Part shown: positions 43,723 through 52,732 of the stretch, in pieces | Position numbering within the stretch: the stretch's first letter is position 1 | Layout of the letters: every line of letters begins with the position of its first letter | Source: Fulvivirga marina | GTDB lineage: Bacteria > Bacteroidota > Bacteroidia > Cytophagales > Cyclobacteriaceae | NCBI RefSeq assembly: GCF_016775155.1 | Contig: NZ_JAEUGD010000043.1 | Span: 62,001 to 126,000, forward strand | Length of the DNA: 64,000 bases | Reading direction: 5' to 3' | The notes under the pieces: model-generated | The model's database searches: none | Told to the model about the DNA's origin: nothing | The model's input: the letters and a program-made list of their open reading frames with translations, nothing else | Position numbers and translations under genes: made by a program

Positions 43723-46533
43723 CTAAATTTTCTCCTTTAAAAAATCTGCCGTATGATTGTTTTGAAGTTTAATCATGTCTTCAGGAACACCTGCGAAACA
43801 AACATTACCACCGCGTTCTCCACCCTCGGGTCCTAAGTCAATGATCCAGTCTGCAGATTTGATCACTTCCATATTGTGCTCAATGATTATAACACTATGG
43901 CCCTGATCAACCAGTGCATTAATGGAGTATAAGAGTTTGGTAATGTCATGAAAATGGAGACCTGTAGTGGGTTCATCGAAAATGAACAGAATATGATCTT
44001 TACTGTCTTTCGAGTTTTTCCCAAGATACGATGCCAGTTTAACCCTTTGAGCTTCTCCACCACTTAACGAATTCGAAGATTGTCCTAAGCCGATATAACC
44101 CAACCCTACGTCAAATAGTGGTTGAAGTTTATTGAGTATTGGTGCCTTGTTTGTAAAGAACTCAAGGCTTTCCTCCACTGTGAGTTCGAGTACCTCAGCT
44201 ATATTTTTGCCATTATACTCTATATCCAGGATCTCCTGTTTGAACCTTTTTCCCTTGCAGCTTTCACAGGTAAGGAAAATGTCTGCCATAAACTGCATTT
44301 CAATTTTCACTACACCTTCTCCCTGACAGGTTTCACAACGGCCTCCATCCACATTAAACGAAAAATGAGAAGGTTTATAGCCTCTTTGTTTTGCCAATGC
44401 CTGCTCTGCGAATAATTGACGTATGGCATCATAAGCCTTGACATAGGTTACCGGGTTGGATCGTGATGATTTACCAATAGGGTTTTGGTCAACAAATTCT
44501 ATTTGGGTGACTTTTTCGTAATCCCCATCCAGCTTGTCAAATTTACCAGTGGCCTCAGATACGGAGCCCAAAATCTTCCCTACACCAGGGTAAAGGATCT
44601 TCTTGACCAAAGTAGATTTCCCAGATCCACTAACACCAGTAATAACCGTCAGTATACCGAGAGGAAACTGCACACTTATATTTTTCAGGTTGTTTTCTAT
44701 AGCCCCTGATATTTTAATAGAATCTTTCCATTTCCTTCGATGAGTAGGAATGGGTATTTGCTCTTTGCCCAACAGGTACTTGGCAGTGTAGGAGTCAGAA
44801 GTATCCAGGTCTGAAATTTTCCCTTGAAATACAAGCTCTCCACCATGGATACCTGCATCCGGGCCGATATCGATGATTTGGTCTGCGGCTTTCATCACTT
44901 CTTCCTCATGTTCTACCACAATCACACTATTACCCATGTTTCGCAATGATTCAAGTACACCTACCAGCCTTTTGGTATCACGAGGGTGGAGGCCAATACT
45001 TGGTTCGTCAAGTATATACATTGAGCCTACCAGAGCACTACCCAGTGAGGTGGCGAGTTTTATCCTTTGAAATTCTCCTCCCGATAAAGTGGCTGTCATT
45101 CTGTTTAACGTAAGGTATCCAAGACCAACTCTGTTAATGTACGAGAGGCGATTATTGATTTCTTTCAGGAGTCTTTTGGCAATAGCTTCCTCATGTTCGG
45201 TGAGTTTTATATTATCAAAAAATTCAATTATCCGCTCTATAGGCATCAGCACCAGGTCAGTAATTGATTTTTCGTTGATCTTAACATATGAGGCATCCTT
45301 TCTTAACCGTGTTCCGCGGCAGTCGGGGCAGGTGGTGCGACCACGGTACCTGGAAAGAAGCACCCGGTATTGAATTTTATGGGTCTTAGTTTCAAGATGC
45401 TTAAAAAACTGGTTAAGGCCTTTGAAATATTCATTTCCTGTCCATAAAACTTCTTTTTCCTTTTCGTTAAGCTCGCTATACTGCCTGTGGATAGGAAAGT
45501 CGAATCGTATGCCATCCTTTAGTAAAGGCGTGAGCCATTTTTTCATTGTCTCACTTCTCCAAGGGGCAATTGCACCTTCATAGACGGATAAACTTTTATC
45601 AGGAATTACCAGATCTGGATCAATACCTAAAACTTTGCCAAAACCCTCACATGTTCTGCAAGCGCCATAAGGGTTGTTGAAGCTAAAAAAATTGACATTA
45701 GGCTCATGAAAGTGCATGCCATCTGCCTCAAACCGATCCGAAAATTCACTTTTTCCCTTTCCTATAATGTGTATATAACAATCTCCAATCCCTTCGAAGT
45801 ATGCTGTCTGCACTGAGTCGGCAAGTCGGAACTGAGTATCTTCATCCTCTGGCTTCACTACAGCTCGGTCAATAAGTATTTCGAGTTGAGGGGCTTCTCC
45901 CAGGTCACTTGCATTTTCCAGCTGTTCTTCTATAAAAACAACCTCTTCATTCCGCATTATACGCGTATAACCCTTGCTTAGGAGCACTTTAAGCTCCTGT
46001 TCAATAGTTCTCTCCCTATGGAGTTTTAGCGGACAGGTAACCATTACTTTGGTACCTTCCTCGTGTTGGTTAATAAACTTTACAACATCGGAAACGGTAT
46101 CTTTTGATACTATTTGGCCACTGACTGGCGAATATGTAACACCTACACGGGCAAACAGAAGCTTCAGATAATCATAGATCTCAGTGGTTGTACCCACCGT
46201 TGATCTCGGGTTTCTGGTGTTTACTTTTTGTTCTATGGCTATGGCTGGAGAAACCCCACGAATATAATCTACTTCAGGTTTTTCCATTCTACCCAAAAAC
46301 TGTCGGGCATAGGAGCTCAGGCTTTCAACATACATGCGCTGGCCTTCGGCAAACAGGGTATCGAAAGCTAAAGAAGATTTACCTGAGCCCGAAAGCCCGG
46401 TAACTACCACGAGTTTGTTTCTCGGTATGGCGACGCTGAGGTTTTTGAGGTTATTAACCCTGGCACGTTTGATGATTATGTGCTCCTTGGGGTCCAGCGT
46501 ATCTAAGAGTTTTTCTGTTTTGGCGTCTTGCAT
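43723..46533 (-). CDS. uvrA: Excinuclease ABC subunit A
   Basis: About 936 residues; I prefer ATG 46533 over the TTG four codons upstream. UvrA finds bulky DNA damage in nucleotide excision repair and hands it to UvrB. It shows two ABC ATPase units: the first Walker [10 protein letters not shown] near residue 46-54, the second GVSGSGKST near 640; signatures [12 protein letters not shown] and [12 protein letters not shown]; Walker B regions [13 protein letters not shown] and [13 protein letters not shown]. Zinc fingers are at [18 protein letters not shown] and CETCQGEG...CESCKGKRF. Nothing is missing. TATCTTTG, a -7-like box, lies 10-17 bases before the ATG, so the mRNA may be nearly leaderless. 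Confidence 0.95.
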   Translation of the reverse strand: MQDAKTEKLLDTLDPKEHIIIKRARVNNLKNLSVAIPRNKLVVVTGLSGSGKSSLAFDTLFAEGQRMYVESLSSYARQFLGRMEKPEVDYIRGVSPAIAIEQKVNTRNPRSTVGTTTEIYDYLKLLFARVGVTYSPVSGQIVSKDTVSDVVKFINQHEEGTKVMVTCPLKLHRERTIEQELKVLLSKGYTRIMRNEEVVFIEEQLENASDLGEAPQLEILIDRAVVKPEDEDTQFRLADSVQTAYFEGIGDCYIHIIGKGKSEFSDRFEADGMHFHEPNVNFFSFNNPYGACRTCEGFGKVLGIDPDLVIPDKSLSVYEGAIAPWRSETMKKWLTPLLKDGIRFDFPIHRQYSELNEKEKEVLWTGNEYFKGLNQFFKHLETKTHKIQYRVLLSRYRGRTTCPDCRGTRLRKDASYVKINEKSITDLVLMPIERIIEFFDNIKLTEHEEAIAKRLLKEINNRLSYINRVGLGYLTLNRMTATLSGGEFQRIKLATSLGSALVGSMYILDEPSIGLHPRDTKRLVGVLESLRNMGNSVIVVEHEEEVMKAADQIIDIGPDAGIHGGELVFQGKISDLDTSDSYTAKYLLGKEQIPIPTHRRKWKDSIKISGAIENNLKNISVQFPLGILTVITGVSGSGKSTLVKKILYPGVGKILGSVSEATGKFDKLDGDYEKVTQIEFVDQNPIGKSSRSNPVTYVKAYDAIRQLFAEQALAKQRGYKPSHFSFNVDGGRCETCQGEGVVKIEMQFMADIFLTCESCKGKRFKQEILDIEYNGKNIAEVLELTVEESLEFFTNKAPILNKLQPLFDVGLGYIGLGQSSNSLSGGEAQRVKLASYLGKNSKDSKDHILFIFDEPTTGLHFHDITKLLYSINALVDQGHSVIIIEHNMEVIKSADWIIDLGPEGGERGGNVCFAGVPEDMIKLQNNHTADFLKEKI

Positions 46534-46672
46534 AGTGGTTGGCAAAGATACTATACAATTAACAGATAAAGAATGTTACACAACAGTTAGTAAAAAAATT
46601 GAGCAGGAGCAAATTAACAGATTTTGGAAGGGCTATAATTTAGTTAGTACACATCATCTTATATGCACAAGT

Positions 46673-46719
46673 AGGTTGGTAAACGAGCCATGCTCTGGCA
46701 AAGCGCCGTTTGCCAACCT
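46673..46719. repeat. Strong imperfect inverted repeat downstream of the acidic protein gene
   Basis: Arms AGGTTGGTAAACG (46673-46685) and CGTTTGCCAACCT (46707-46719) pair at 12 of 13 positions with one wobble, and the loop contains an inner GCCA/TGGC stem. It lies 24 bases after the stop of the 98-residue protein (-). There is no T-run, so it is not a standard terminator. Confidence 0.7.
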
Positions 46720-46742
46720 GACCAAGTCCTGCAATTTAGATG

Positions 46743-47039
46743 TTAACCTTCGAAGTCGGGATCATAATCATCCCCTACATCAAGATCGTCATCATCATCC
46801 ATGTTATCTTCCTCATCTACTTCCAGGTCATATTCACCTTCGCTGTTTTTCGTAACGGCGATTTTGACTAGGTACGTTGTGTCATCTGTTTCCAGAGGGA
46901 CAACAAAGAATGGTTCGTTTTTTGCGTTGGTTAAACGCATCAGATTGCTTTCAAAACCATCTGGATATTTCTTTTTTAGCAGGGTTTTTAAAGTCGGATC
47001 TAAGTTCTCAAGACTTTTGATTACTCTCTTCTTTTCCAT
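46743..47039 (-). CDS. Small acidic protein of unknown function (98 aa)
   Basis: A 98-residue cytoplasmic protein with a basic N-terminal half ([28 protein letters not shown]), a central strand-rich part ([21 protein letters not shown]) and a highly acidic C-terminus with runs of Asp. I recall similar short proteins in other Cytophagales but know no function. The charge split suggests binding to a basic partner or nucleic-acid-associated protein. It stands between uvrA and the divergent sigma factor gene. Confidence 0.65.
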   Translation of the reverse strand: MEKKRVIKSLENLDPTLKTLLKKKYPDGFESNLMRLTNAKNEPFFVVPLETDDTTYLVKIAVTKNSEGEYDLEVDEEDNMDDDDDLDVGDDYDPDFEG

Positions 47040-47196
47040 TTGAGTTATTAACCTTCATTTAGCTGTTTTGTTATAAGTGGAAAAGTAATAAAAGATTTAA
47101 CATTCAATAAAATATTATTCTGAAAATTTTTTGATTTTGCATATAAATTAGGGATGTCACTAAGCGACGAAGGAAGAAAAATTTATTGGTTGAAAT

Positions 47197-47230
47197 TTTT
47201 GCATGTTACTTGTTTAATTTTTTACATTTG
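47197..47230 (+). promoter_or_regulatory. Candidate promoter of the ECF sigma operon
   Basis: TTTTG (47197-47201) and, 21 bases on, TACATTTG (47223-47230), an exact TAnnTTTG box, lie about 85 bases before the sigma-factor ATG in a 276-bp AT-rich gap. Confidence 0.35.
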
Positions 47231-47315
47231 AAATTCCTGAAAAAAACCATTCAAAAATTAAACCCCAGGCAACAATATGATATAGACCTCTACGTTAACT
47301 AAATTGTAACATTTA

Positions 47316-47915
47316 ATGGAGAATTATAAGATCAGTGATAGCAAGTTGGTATCACTTTACAAACAAGGTAGCGAAGAGGCATTCGAACAGTTGCTTAAGC
47401 GGCATAAGGCTCGCATCTATACAACTATTTACCTCATTGTAAAGGATAATTATGTGGCTGAAGATCTCCTTCAAGAGACCTTTGTGAAAGCAATTAACAC
47501 GATCAAAGGAGGCAGGTATAATGAAGAAGGTAAGTTTCTGCCTTGGATTACCAGGATAGCTCATAACCTTTCTATAGATTATTTCAGGAAGGAGAAGAGG
47601 TATCCCACTATGATTCTTGAAGATGGTAGCAAAGTCTTCAATGCATTAGAATTTGCAGAGGATTCAGTTGAATCTGTTCAAATAAAAAATGATACACATT
47701 CTAAGCTAAGGGATCTGATACAAGAGTTACCTGAGGCACAGAAAGAGGTATTGATAATGAGGCATTACATGGAGATGAGTTTTCAGGAGATAGCTGAAAA
47801 TACAGGAGTAAGCATTAATACTGCTTTGGGAAGAATGCGATATGCCCTCATTAACCTGAGGAAAAAAATGAAACAATATAATATTGCCTATGACCAAGAC
47901 ATTTACCCAAGATGA
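47316..47915 (+). CDS. ECF-type RNA polymerase sigma factor
   Basis: A 199-residue sigma-70 family ECF factor. Region 2 spans about residues 15-90 (DNYVAEDLLQETFVKAI and GKFLPWITRIAHNLSIDYFRKEKR), and region 4 about 130-185 (LIQELPEAQKEVLIMRHYMEMSFQEIAENTGVSINTALGRMRYALINLRKKM). Both core-binding and -35-recognition helices are present. The following small gene overlaps its end by 26 bp, so the pair is coupled. The target regulon cannot be told from the sequence. Confidence 0.92.
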   Translation: MENYKISDSKLVSLYKQGSEEAFEQLLKRHKARIYTTIYLIVKDNYVAEDLLQETFVKAINTIKGGRYNEEGKFLPWITRIAHNLSIDYFRKEKRYPTMILEDGSKVFNALEFAEDSVESVQIKNDTHSKLRDLIQELPEAQKEVLIMRHYMEMSFQEIAENTGVSINTALGRMRYALINLRKKMKQYNIAYDQDIYPR

Positions 47916-48126
47916 TGTAATCAGGTATGTTTATGACGAAATTTCCGGAGAGGATCGTGAAGAGTTAAAACAAGCGATCATCTGTGATTCTGAACTTCAA
48001 GACCTGTACAAAGAACTTATTGCCATCAAAAGACAATTGGATCAAAGTATGAAGTCTCCTTCGGATAAGGTGACAGAAAGTATTCTTAATTACTCAAAAT
48101 CTTTAAATTTGCTCTCCAACAAATGA
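47890..48126 (+). CDS. Small putative anti-sigma partner (78 aa)
   Basis: I start at ATG 47890 (MTKTFTQDDVIRYVY); the TTG at 47884 is also possible. The protein is a short, charged, helical polypeptide without membrane segments. YVYDEISGEDREELKQAIICDSELQDLYKEL resembles the cytoplasmic helical N-terminus of Bacteroidota anti-sigma factors (anti-sigma domain-like, DEISGEDREEL). It overlaps the ECF sigma gene by 26 bp and ends four bases before nth. An anti-sigma role is inference from position and sequence type; it lacks the zinc-binding HxxxCxxC motif. Confidence 0.7.
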   Translation: MTKTFTQDDVIRYVYDEISGEDREELKQAIICDSELQDLYKELIAIKRQLDQSMKSPSDKVTESILNYSKSLNLLSNK

Positions 48127-48130
48127 TGGA

Positions 48131-48781
48131 ATGCAGCGAAAAGAAAGATTTGAAAAGTTTGTAGAATATTTCACCACTCATCAGCCTGATGCGGAAACCG
48201 AGTTAAACTATGGTAATCCGTATGAATTGCTTATAGCTGTAATATTGAGTGCACAATGTACAGATAAGCGAATCAACCAGGTTACGCCTGCGCTTTTTAA
48301 GGATTTTCCTACGCCGGAACACCTTGCAGCCAGTCACTTTGATGAACTTTTTCCTTACATACGATCAGTTTCCTATCCCAATAATAAGACCAAGCACCTC
48401 TTAGGCATGGCCAAAATGCTCGTAGAGGATTTTAAATCAGAAGTTCCGGCTGACCTTAAGGAGCTTCAAAAGCTGCCAGGGGTAGGAAGAAAAACAGCTA
48501 ATGTAATAGCCTCTGTGATCTATAACCAGCCGACCATGGCGGTAGATACACATGTTTTTCGAGTATCTAAAAGGCTGGGACTGGTTAACCAAAATGCCAA
48601 AACTCCCCTTGAAGTGGAGAAACAATTGGTAAAGAATATTCCAGAAGAATATATTGCACGAGCACATCACTGGCTTATTTTACATGGCCGGTACGTTTGC
48701 CTTGCTCGAAAACCAAAGTGTGAGGAGTGTAAGATTGCACATTTCTGCAGGTATTTTGAGAAGAATTATATTCAGGGCTGA
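48131..48781 (+). CDS. nth: Endonuclease III
   Basis: A 216-residue DNA glycosylase/AP lyase that removes oxidised pyrimidines. The helix-hairpin-helix LPGVGRKTANV holds the catalytic Lys121; Asp139 is in VDTHVFRVSKRLG. The C-terminal iron-sulfur loop has Cys190, 197, 200 and 206 in the CX6CX2CX5C spacing. Nothing is missing. It starts four bases after the anti-sigma-like gene and is followed after six bases by a glycosyltransferase gene, so it is part of a four-gene run. Confidence 0.94.
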   Translation: MQRKERFEKFVEYFTTHQPDAETELNYGNPYELLIAVILSAQCTDKRINQVTPALFKDFPTPEHLAASHFDELFPYIRSVSYPNNKTKHLLGMAKMLVEDFKSEVPADLKELQKLPGVGRKTANVIASVIYNQPTMAVDTHVFRVSKRLGLVNQNAKTPLEVEKQLVKNIPEEYIARAHHWLILHGRYVCLARKPKCEECKIAHFCRYFEKNYIQG

Positions 48782-48787
48782 GGGCCT

Positions 48788-49981
48788 ATGAAAATTGTTA
48801 TCATTCATCAGTATTACAAGACCCCGCAACAAGGGGGTGCCATACGTTCGTACTATATCGCAGAGCACCTGGCAGCTTTAGGGCATGAAGTCGATGTAAT
48901 TACTGCTTATAATGAAAAGGAATACCAGATAAAACAAAACGGCCGGGTAACTGTACATTACTTGCCCGTATACTATACTAATCATTTAAGTTTTTTAAGC
49001 CGAATACATGCTTTTTACAGGTTTGTTAGGAAATCTATCAAACTTTTAAAAAAGATGCAGCCAGTTGACCTCAACTATGTGATCACTACTCCACTTACCA
49101 CGGGCTTGATTGCACTGTTTGCCAAGCGCAGGTTTGGCACTCCTTACTTTTTTGAAGTAGGTGATCTTTGGCCCGATGCTCCAGTAAGTCTCGGCGTATT
49201 GAAAAACGCGCTGTTAAAGAAATTGGCCTATAAGCTTGAAAAAACAAGTTATGAAAATGCATGTCAGTTGATAGCCTTATCCCCTGATATAAAAAACGCT
49301 ATCGAGCAAAAGTTACCGGGCAGTGATGTGGAGGTAATAACCAATTTTGCTGATACTCAGTTTTTCAGTTTAGCACCAAAGAGGGAAGACCTTTTAAAGA
49401 AGTACAATGTAGGGGGCAAGTTTGTCGTGGCTTATACAGGTACGGTGGGCATGGCAAATCAGCTTGAATACTTGCTCGATGTTGCCAGTTTGGCTCAAAA
49501 GCATGAAAAGAATATTCACTTTATTGTTGCTGGTTCAGGTGCTCGTTGGACAGCTATCAGAAAGCAAGCATTAGCCCGCCGGTTAGATAATATTACGTTC
49601 ATAGATTTTTTGAATAAAGAAGGTGTAAAGGAGGTGCTCAATGTGTCTGATGCTTTGTTTATTTCGTTCAGAAATACACCCGTACTGGCTACAGGTAGTC
49701 CAAACAAATTTTTTGATGGGTTGGCAGCAGGTAAATTGATCATAATAAATTTTAGAGGGTGGATAGGAAGGTTGTTAGCAAAGTACTCGTGTGGTTTCAG
49801 CTACCTGCCCGAATCGCCATTGACATTTTTGGATCAGGTTGAACCGTACATCCATGATCGTCAGCTTTTGCAGGAAGCAAAGGTTCAGGCACGCCAGGTG
49901 GCTGAACAGTTTACTCCTGAAGTACAATTGAAGAAGCTTACTCGCCTCATAGCAAACTTTGAACAGACTTATCTCTCGTGA
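48788..49981 (+). CDS. Family 4 glycosyltransferase
   Basis: A 397-residue GT-B enzyme. The N-terminal domain begins KIVIIHQYYKTPQQGGAIRSYY, a motif seen in WcaI/WbuB-like GT4 enzymes; the C-terminal domain shows AYTGTVGMANQLEYLLDVA, FIVAGSGARW and the sugar-nucleotide region FISFRNTPVLATGSPNKFFDGLAAGK with the conserved SPNK-F-D/E-LAAG pattern. It should transfer a sugar to a lipid- or surface-polysaccharide acceptor at the cytoplasmic membrane face; the donor is unknown. No other polysaccharide genes are adjacent. It is the last gene of the + run, facing treY. Confidence 0.88.
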   Translation: MKIVIIHQYYKTPQQGGAIRSYYIAEHLAALGHEVDVITAYNEKEYQIKQNGRVTVHYLPVYYTNHLSFLSRIHAFYRFVRKSIKLLKKMQPVDLNYVITTPLTTGLIALFAKRRFGTPYFFEVGDLWPDAPVSLGVLKNALLKKLAYKLEKTSYENACQLIALSPDIKNAIEQKLPGSDVEVITNFADTQFFSLAPKREDLLKKYNVGGKFVVAYTGTVGMANQLEYLLDVASLAQKHEKNIHFIVAGSGARWTAIRKQALARRLDNITFIDFLNKEGVKEVLNVSDALFISFRNTPVLATGSPNKFFDGLAAGKLIIINFRGWIGRLLAKYSCGFSYLPESPLTFLDQVEPYIHDRQLLQEAKVQARQVAEQFTPEVQLKKLTRLIANFEQTYLS

Positions 49982-50011
49982 GTTTTGTTAAGTGAATTAA
50001 ATTTTCTTAAA

Positions 50012-52726
50012 TCAGCTATCATTGGAACCTTTTAGCATGGCAACAGGAAACTTTGAAAGACCTTCATGCATATAAAGTTTAGCATTTATATCTAGTTGGC
50101 CACCGGTGAAGATATTAGTTAAGGATCGAGGAGCTTCTTTGGGTATCATGATCGATGTATCGTGCCAGATAGATACACCAACAGGTATGCTTAGATCGTT
50201 GCAAAAAGTAGCTATACATTTGGGAATTATAACAATATACCAATCGGTATGAAGTCTTCTGGCGTAGCTGATAACATGATCCTTTAACCTTCCTGTTATC
50301 TCTAAAGGTAAGTATTCACCAAAGTCAAATACTTTCTGGTTTAGCCTTCGTTCTCGCAGGGCTCTGAAAAGTGTAAACATTTTTATCCGGCCATCACTCA
50401 TATTTTCAAGGAGCTTATGGAAGTACCGGGGGTTATTTTCATTCTCTTTTGTTTCTCGCAATATCTGAACCCTTAGGTCATAGTCAACAGGTCGACGGTT
50501 GTCAGGGTCTACATAGGAGAGGTCCCATAACTCGGTGCCCTGATAGATATCGGGTATGCCTGGTGCAGTGGTTTTGATCAAGCATTGTCCTAAAGAATGA
50601 ATAGCTCCCCAAAATGCTGTTTTGCGGCTAAAGGGTTTAAATGACGCCATGAAACCCTGGCTTTCTAGGATAGAAGATATAAAGTTAAAAACAGCTTCTT
50701 CATATGCTTCATCTGGTTCAGACCAGTTGGTATGGACTTTGGCTTCCCTAAGTACTTTTCGGATATAATCTTTAGTACGTTGTTCGAAACTTTCTTTGGA
50801 GACCTCTGTCTGAGGAAGGGCACCTATCAATGTTTGGTAGATGAAGTATTCTTCATTGTAATCGGGTATGCCCGGTTTGCTTTTGAAGGAGTTGTTTAAG
50901 TGTCTCCATTCATTGACCTTGGCAAACCATTCATCTGGTATTTCACTTAGGGTATTAATCCGCATGCGAGCATCCTCCCCTCGCTTGGTATCATGAGTAG
51001 CAGTAGCATTGATTGATAAAGGGGCATGCTTTTCTCGTTGGATCATCCTTTTGTGAAATGTGGTGGGAACTATGCCAAAGTGACGAGGGGAATCCCCTAC
51101 CTCATTATGAGAAATGAGCCGGTTGTAAATATAAAAGATGGTATCCTCAACACCTTTAGCTGCCAGAGGTCCGGTATATTGCTGACACCTTTGCAAGAAA
51201 CACAGGGCTGAAGCTACAGGCTGATCAGAATTGCCATAGAAAATGTTGCGGATGTAGTCCAGCTCTTTGCGTAATGAAGGCTGTCCGGTTAAAGCCGTTT
51301 CATAGGCCTCTTCAATGATGTCTATTTGCCTGCTGGAAAGTGGGAATGTTTTGGGATAGATTCTGTAAACCGGGAATGCTGCTATGAAACTGGCCAATGC
51401 CTCGGCCCATACTTCTCTTTTCTGGCTAGGTTTAAGAAAACCAAGCTGTAGCATCAAGTCATATAGGTTACTTAATTCTCCGGCCATTCTTTCTTTTAAA
51501 ATGAAGAGCTTCTTGTTATAAACGAGCTTCTCATAAGATTCTTTACCCGGGTTAATGGATTGATAAGCATTGGTAAACTTTTGCTCACCATTAATGTCTG
51601 TATAGAGTTGGTTGACTAAGGCAAGGAAGCCATAACCGCTTGTGCCTTGAATGGGCCACAGGTCAGGTAGTGCTTCTTCCCATCCCAGTATTTTTTCAAT
51701 GATGATATATTGCTTTGGTCCAACTAGTTTTCTTAAACGGTTAAGATAGGTTTCCGGGTCAAACAGACCATCTATATGGTCTATTCTCAGGCCATTAAAT
51801 AATTCATTATGGCATAATTTCTTGATGAGCTGATGATATGTGTCAAATACCTCCGTCTCTTCCATTTTCAGGCAAATCAGGTCATTGATAGTAAAGAAAC
51901 GCCTGTAATTGATTTCCTTTTCAGTGTTTTTCGAGTAAAGTAATTGGAAATGCTGGTGGCTAAGCAGTTCCAGGAGGAGTTCGCGGGATGAACTTATGAT
52001 TTCTGTTGCAGTTATTACTGAATCTCTTAGTTCCTCATCCTGTTCAAAAAGCTGATGAAGTTCAACCTTATATTGCTGCCAGTTACTCACATTTGAAGAA
52101 GTATTTTCAATGCCTTTTGCAATGTCTTCTAAGTGATTGTACGTCCTGTTGTGTCGAGACAATCGCTTTTCGATAATACTTTGGATAATTGAAATGATCT
52201 GTGGGTAAGACTTGATACTGACAGGGTATCTGTTGTCGAAATAGTAAAAGTTGAAAGTGTCTTTGTCATACCTGATTGTTAATTCACCTTTTTGGACTAC
52301 ATCTTCCAGGGCTTCTCCTAAAAATGGGGCCATTACCCTCTCTCCTGTTTTCTGATCTTTCCAGTTAATATCAAAGAACTCATAATATGGAGAGGCTGAG
52401 CCATTTTCAAGGACATCGCATAGCCAGGTATTACTACTGTCATAGGCCATATGGTTAGGTACTATGTCCTGCAGCCATGACATACCTCTGTACCTGAGAT
52501 CCTCGCTTATTTCCTGAAGCTCTTCCAGTGTTCCTATTTCTTTATTGATCTTTAGCGGGTTAGTAACGTCATATCCATGGGAGCTGCCTTTTCGGGCCTG
52601 GAATACTGGAGAGGCATATATTGTTGAGATGTTCATTTCATCCAGATAGGCCACAATTTTCTTTAGAGCCTTAAAAGGAAAGGCTGAGGATAGTTGCACT
52701 CTATATGTGGAAGCTGGTATGTTCAT
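50012..52726 (-). CDS. treY: Maltooligosyl trehalose synthase
   Basis: A 904-residue GH13 enzyme that turns the reducing end of maltooligosaccharides into a trehalose linkage. N-terminal PASTYRVQLSSAFPF and YASPVFQARKGSSHGYDV are TreY hallmarks. Catalytic regions: LQDIVPNHMAYD near residue 90, LRIDHIDGLFDP near 315 (nucleophile Asp), IIIEKILG (general acid Glu) and ATHDTKRGEDARMRI near 580. A C-terminal GIPDIYQGTELWDLSYVDPDNRRPVDY is also typical. Length is slightly above the common 750-900. It is the last gene of the treZ-GH57-treY operon; six bases separate it from the GH57 gene. Confidence 0.94.
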   Translation of the reverse strand: MNIPASTYRVQLSSAFPFKALKKIVAYLDEMNISTIYASPVFQARKGSSHGYDVTNPLKINKEIGTLEELQEISEDLRYRGMSWLQDIVPNHMAYDSSNTWLCDVLENGSASPYYEFFDINWKDQKTGERVMAPFLGEALEDVVQKGELTIRYDKDTFNFYYFDNRYPVSIKSYPQIISIIQSIIEKRLSRHNRTYNHLEDIAKGIENTSSNVSNWQQYKVELHQLFEQDEELRDSVITATEIISSSRELLLELLSHQHFQLLYSKNTEKEINYRRFFTINDLICLKMEETEVFDTYHQLIKKLCHNELFNGLRIDHIDGLFDPETYLNRLRKLVGPKQYIIIEKILGWEEALPDLWPIQGTSGYGFLALVNQLYTDINGEQKFTNAYQSINPGKESYEKLVYNKKLFILKERMAGELSNLYDLMLQLGFLKPSQKREVWAEALASFIAAFPVYRIYPKTFPLSSRQIDIIEEAYETALTGQPSLRKELDYIRNIFYGNSDQPVASALCFLQRCQQYTGPLAAKGVEDTIFYIYNRLISHNEVGDSPRHFGIVPTTFHKRMIQREKHAPLSINATATHDTKRGEDARMRINTLSEIPDEWFAKVNEWRHLNNSFKSKPGIPDYNEEYFIYQTLIGALPQTEVSKESFEQRTKDYIRKVLREAKVHTNWSEPDEAYEEAVFNFISSILESQGFMASFKPFSRKTAFWGAIHSLGQCLIKTTAPGIPDIYQGTELWDLSYVDPDNRRPVDYDLRVQILRETKENENNPRYFHKLLENMSDGRIKMFTLFRALRERRLNQKVFDFGEYLPLEITGRLKDHVISYARRLHTDWYIVIIPKCIATFCNDLSIPVGVSIWHDTSIMIPKEAPRSLTNIFTGGQLDINAKLYMHEGLSKFPVAMLKGSNDS

Positions 52727-52732
52727 CTTATG

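Noticed and set aside
46673-46719. Integron attC-like site
   Set aside because: The inverted repeat is suggestive, but the outer bases do not fit the GTTRRRY/RYYYAAC core sites and no gene cassettes or integrase are present.
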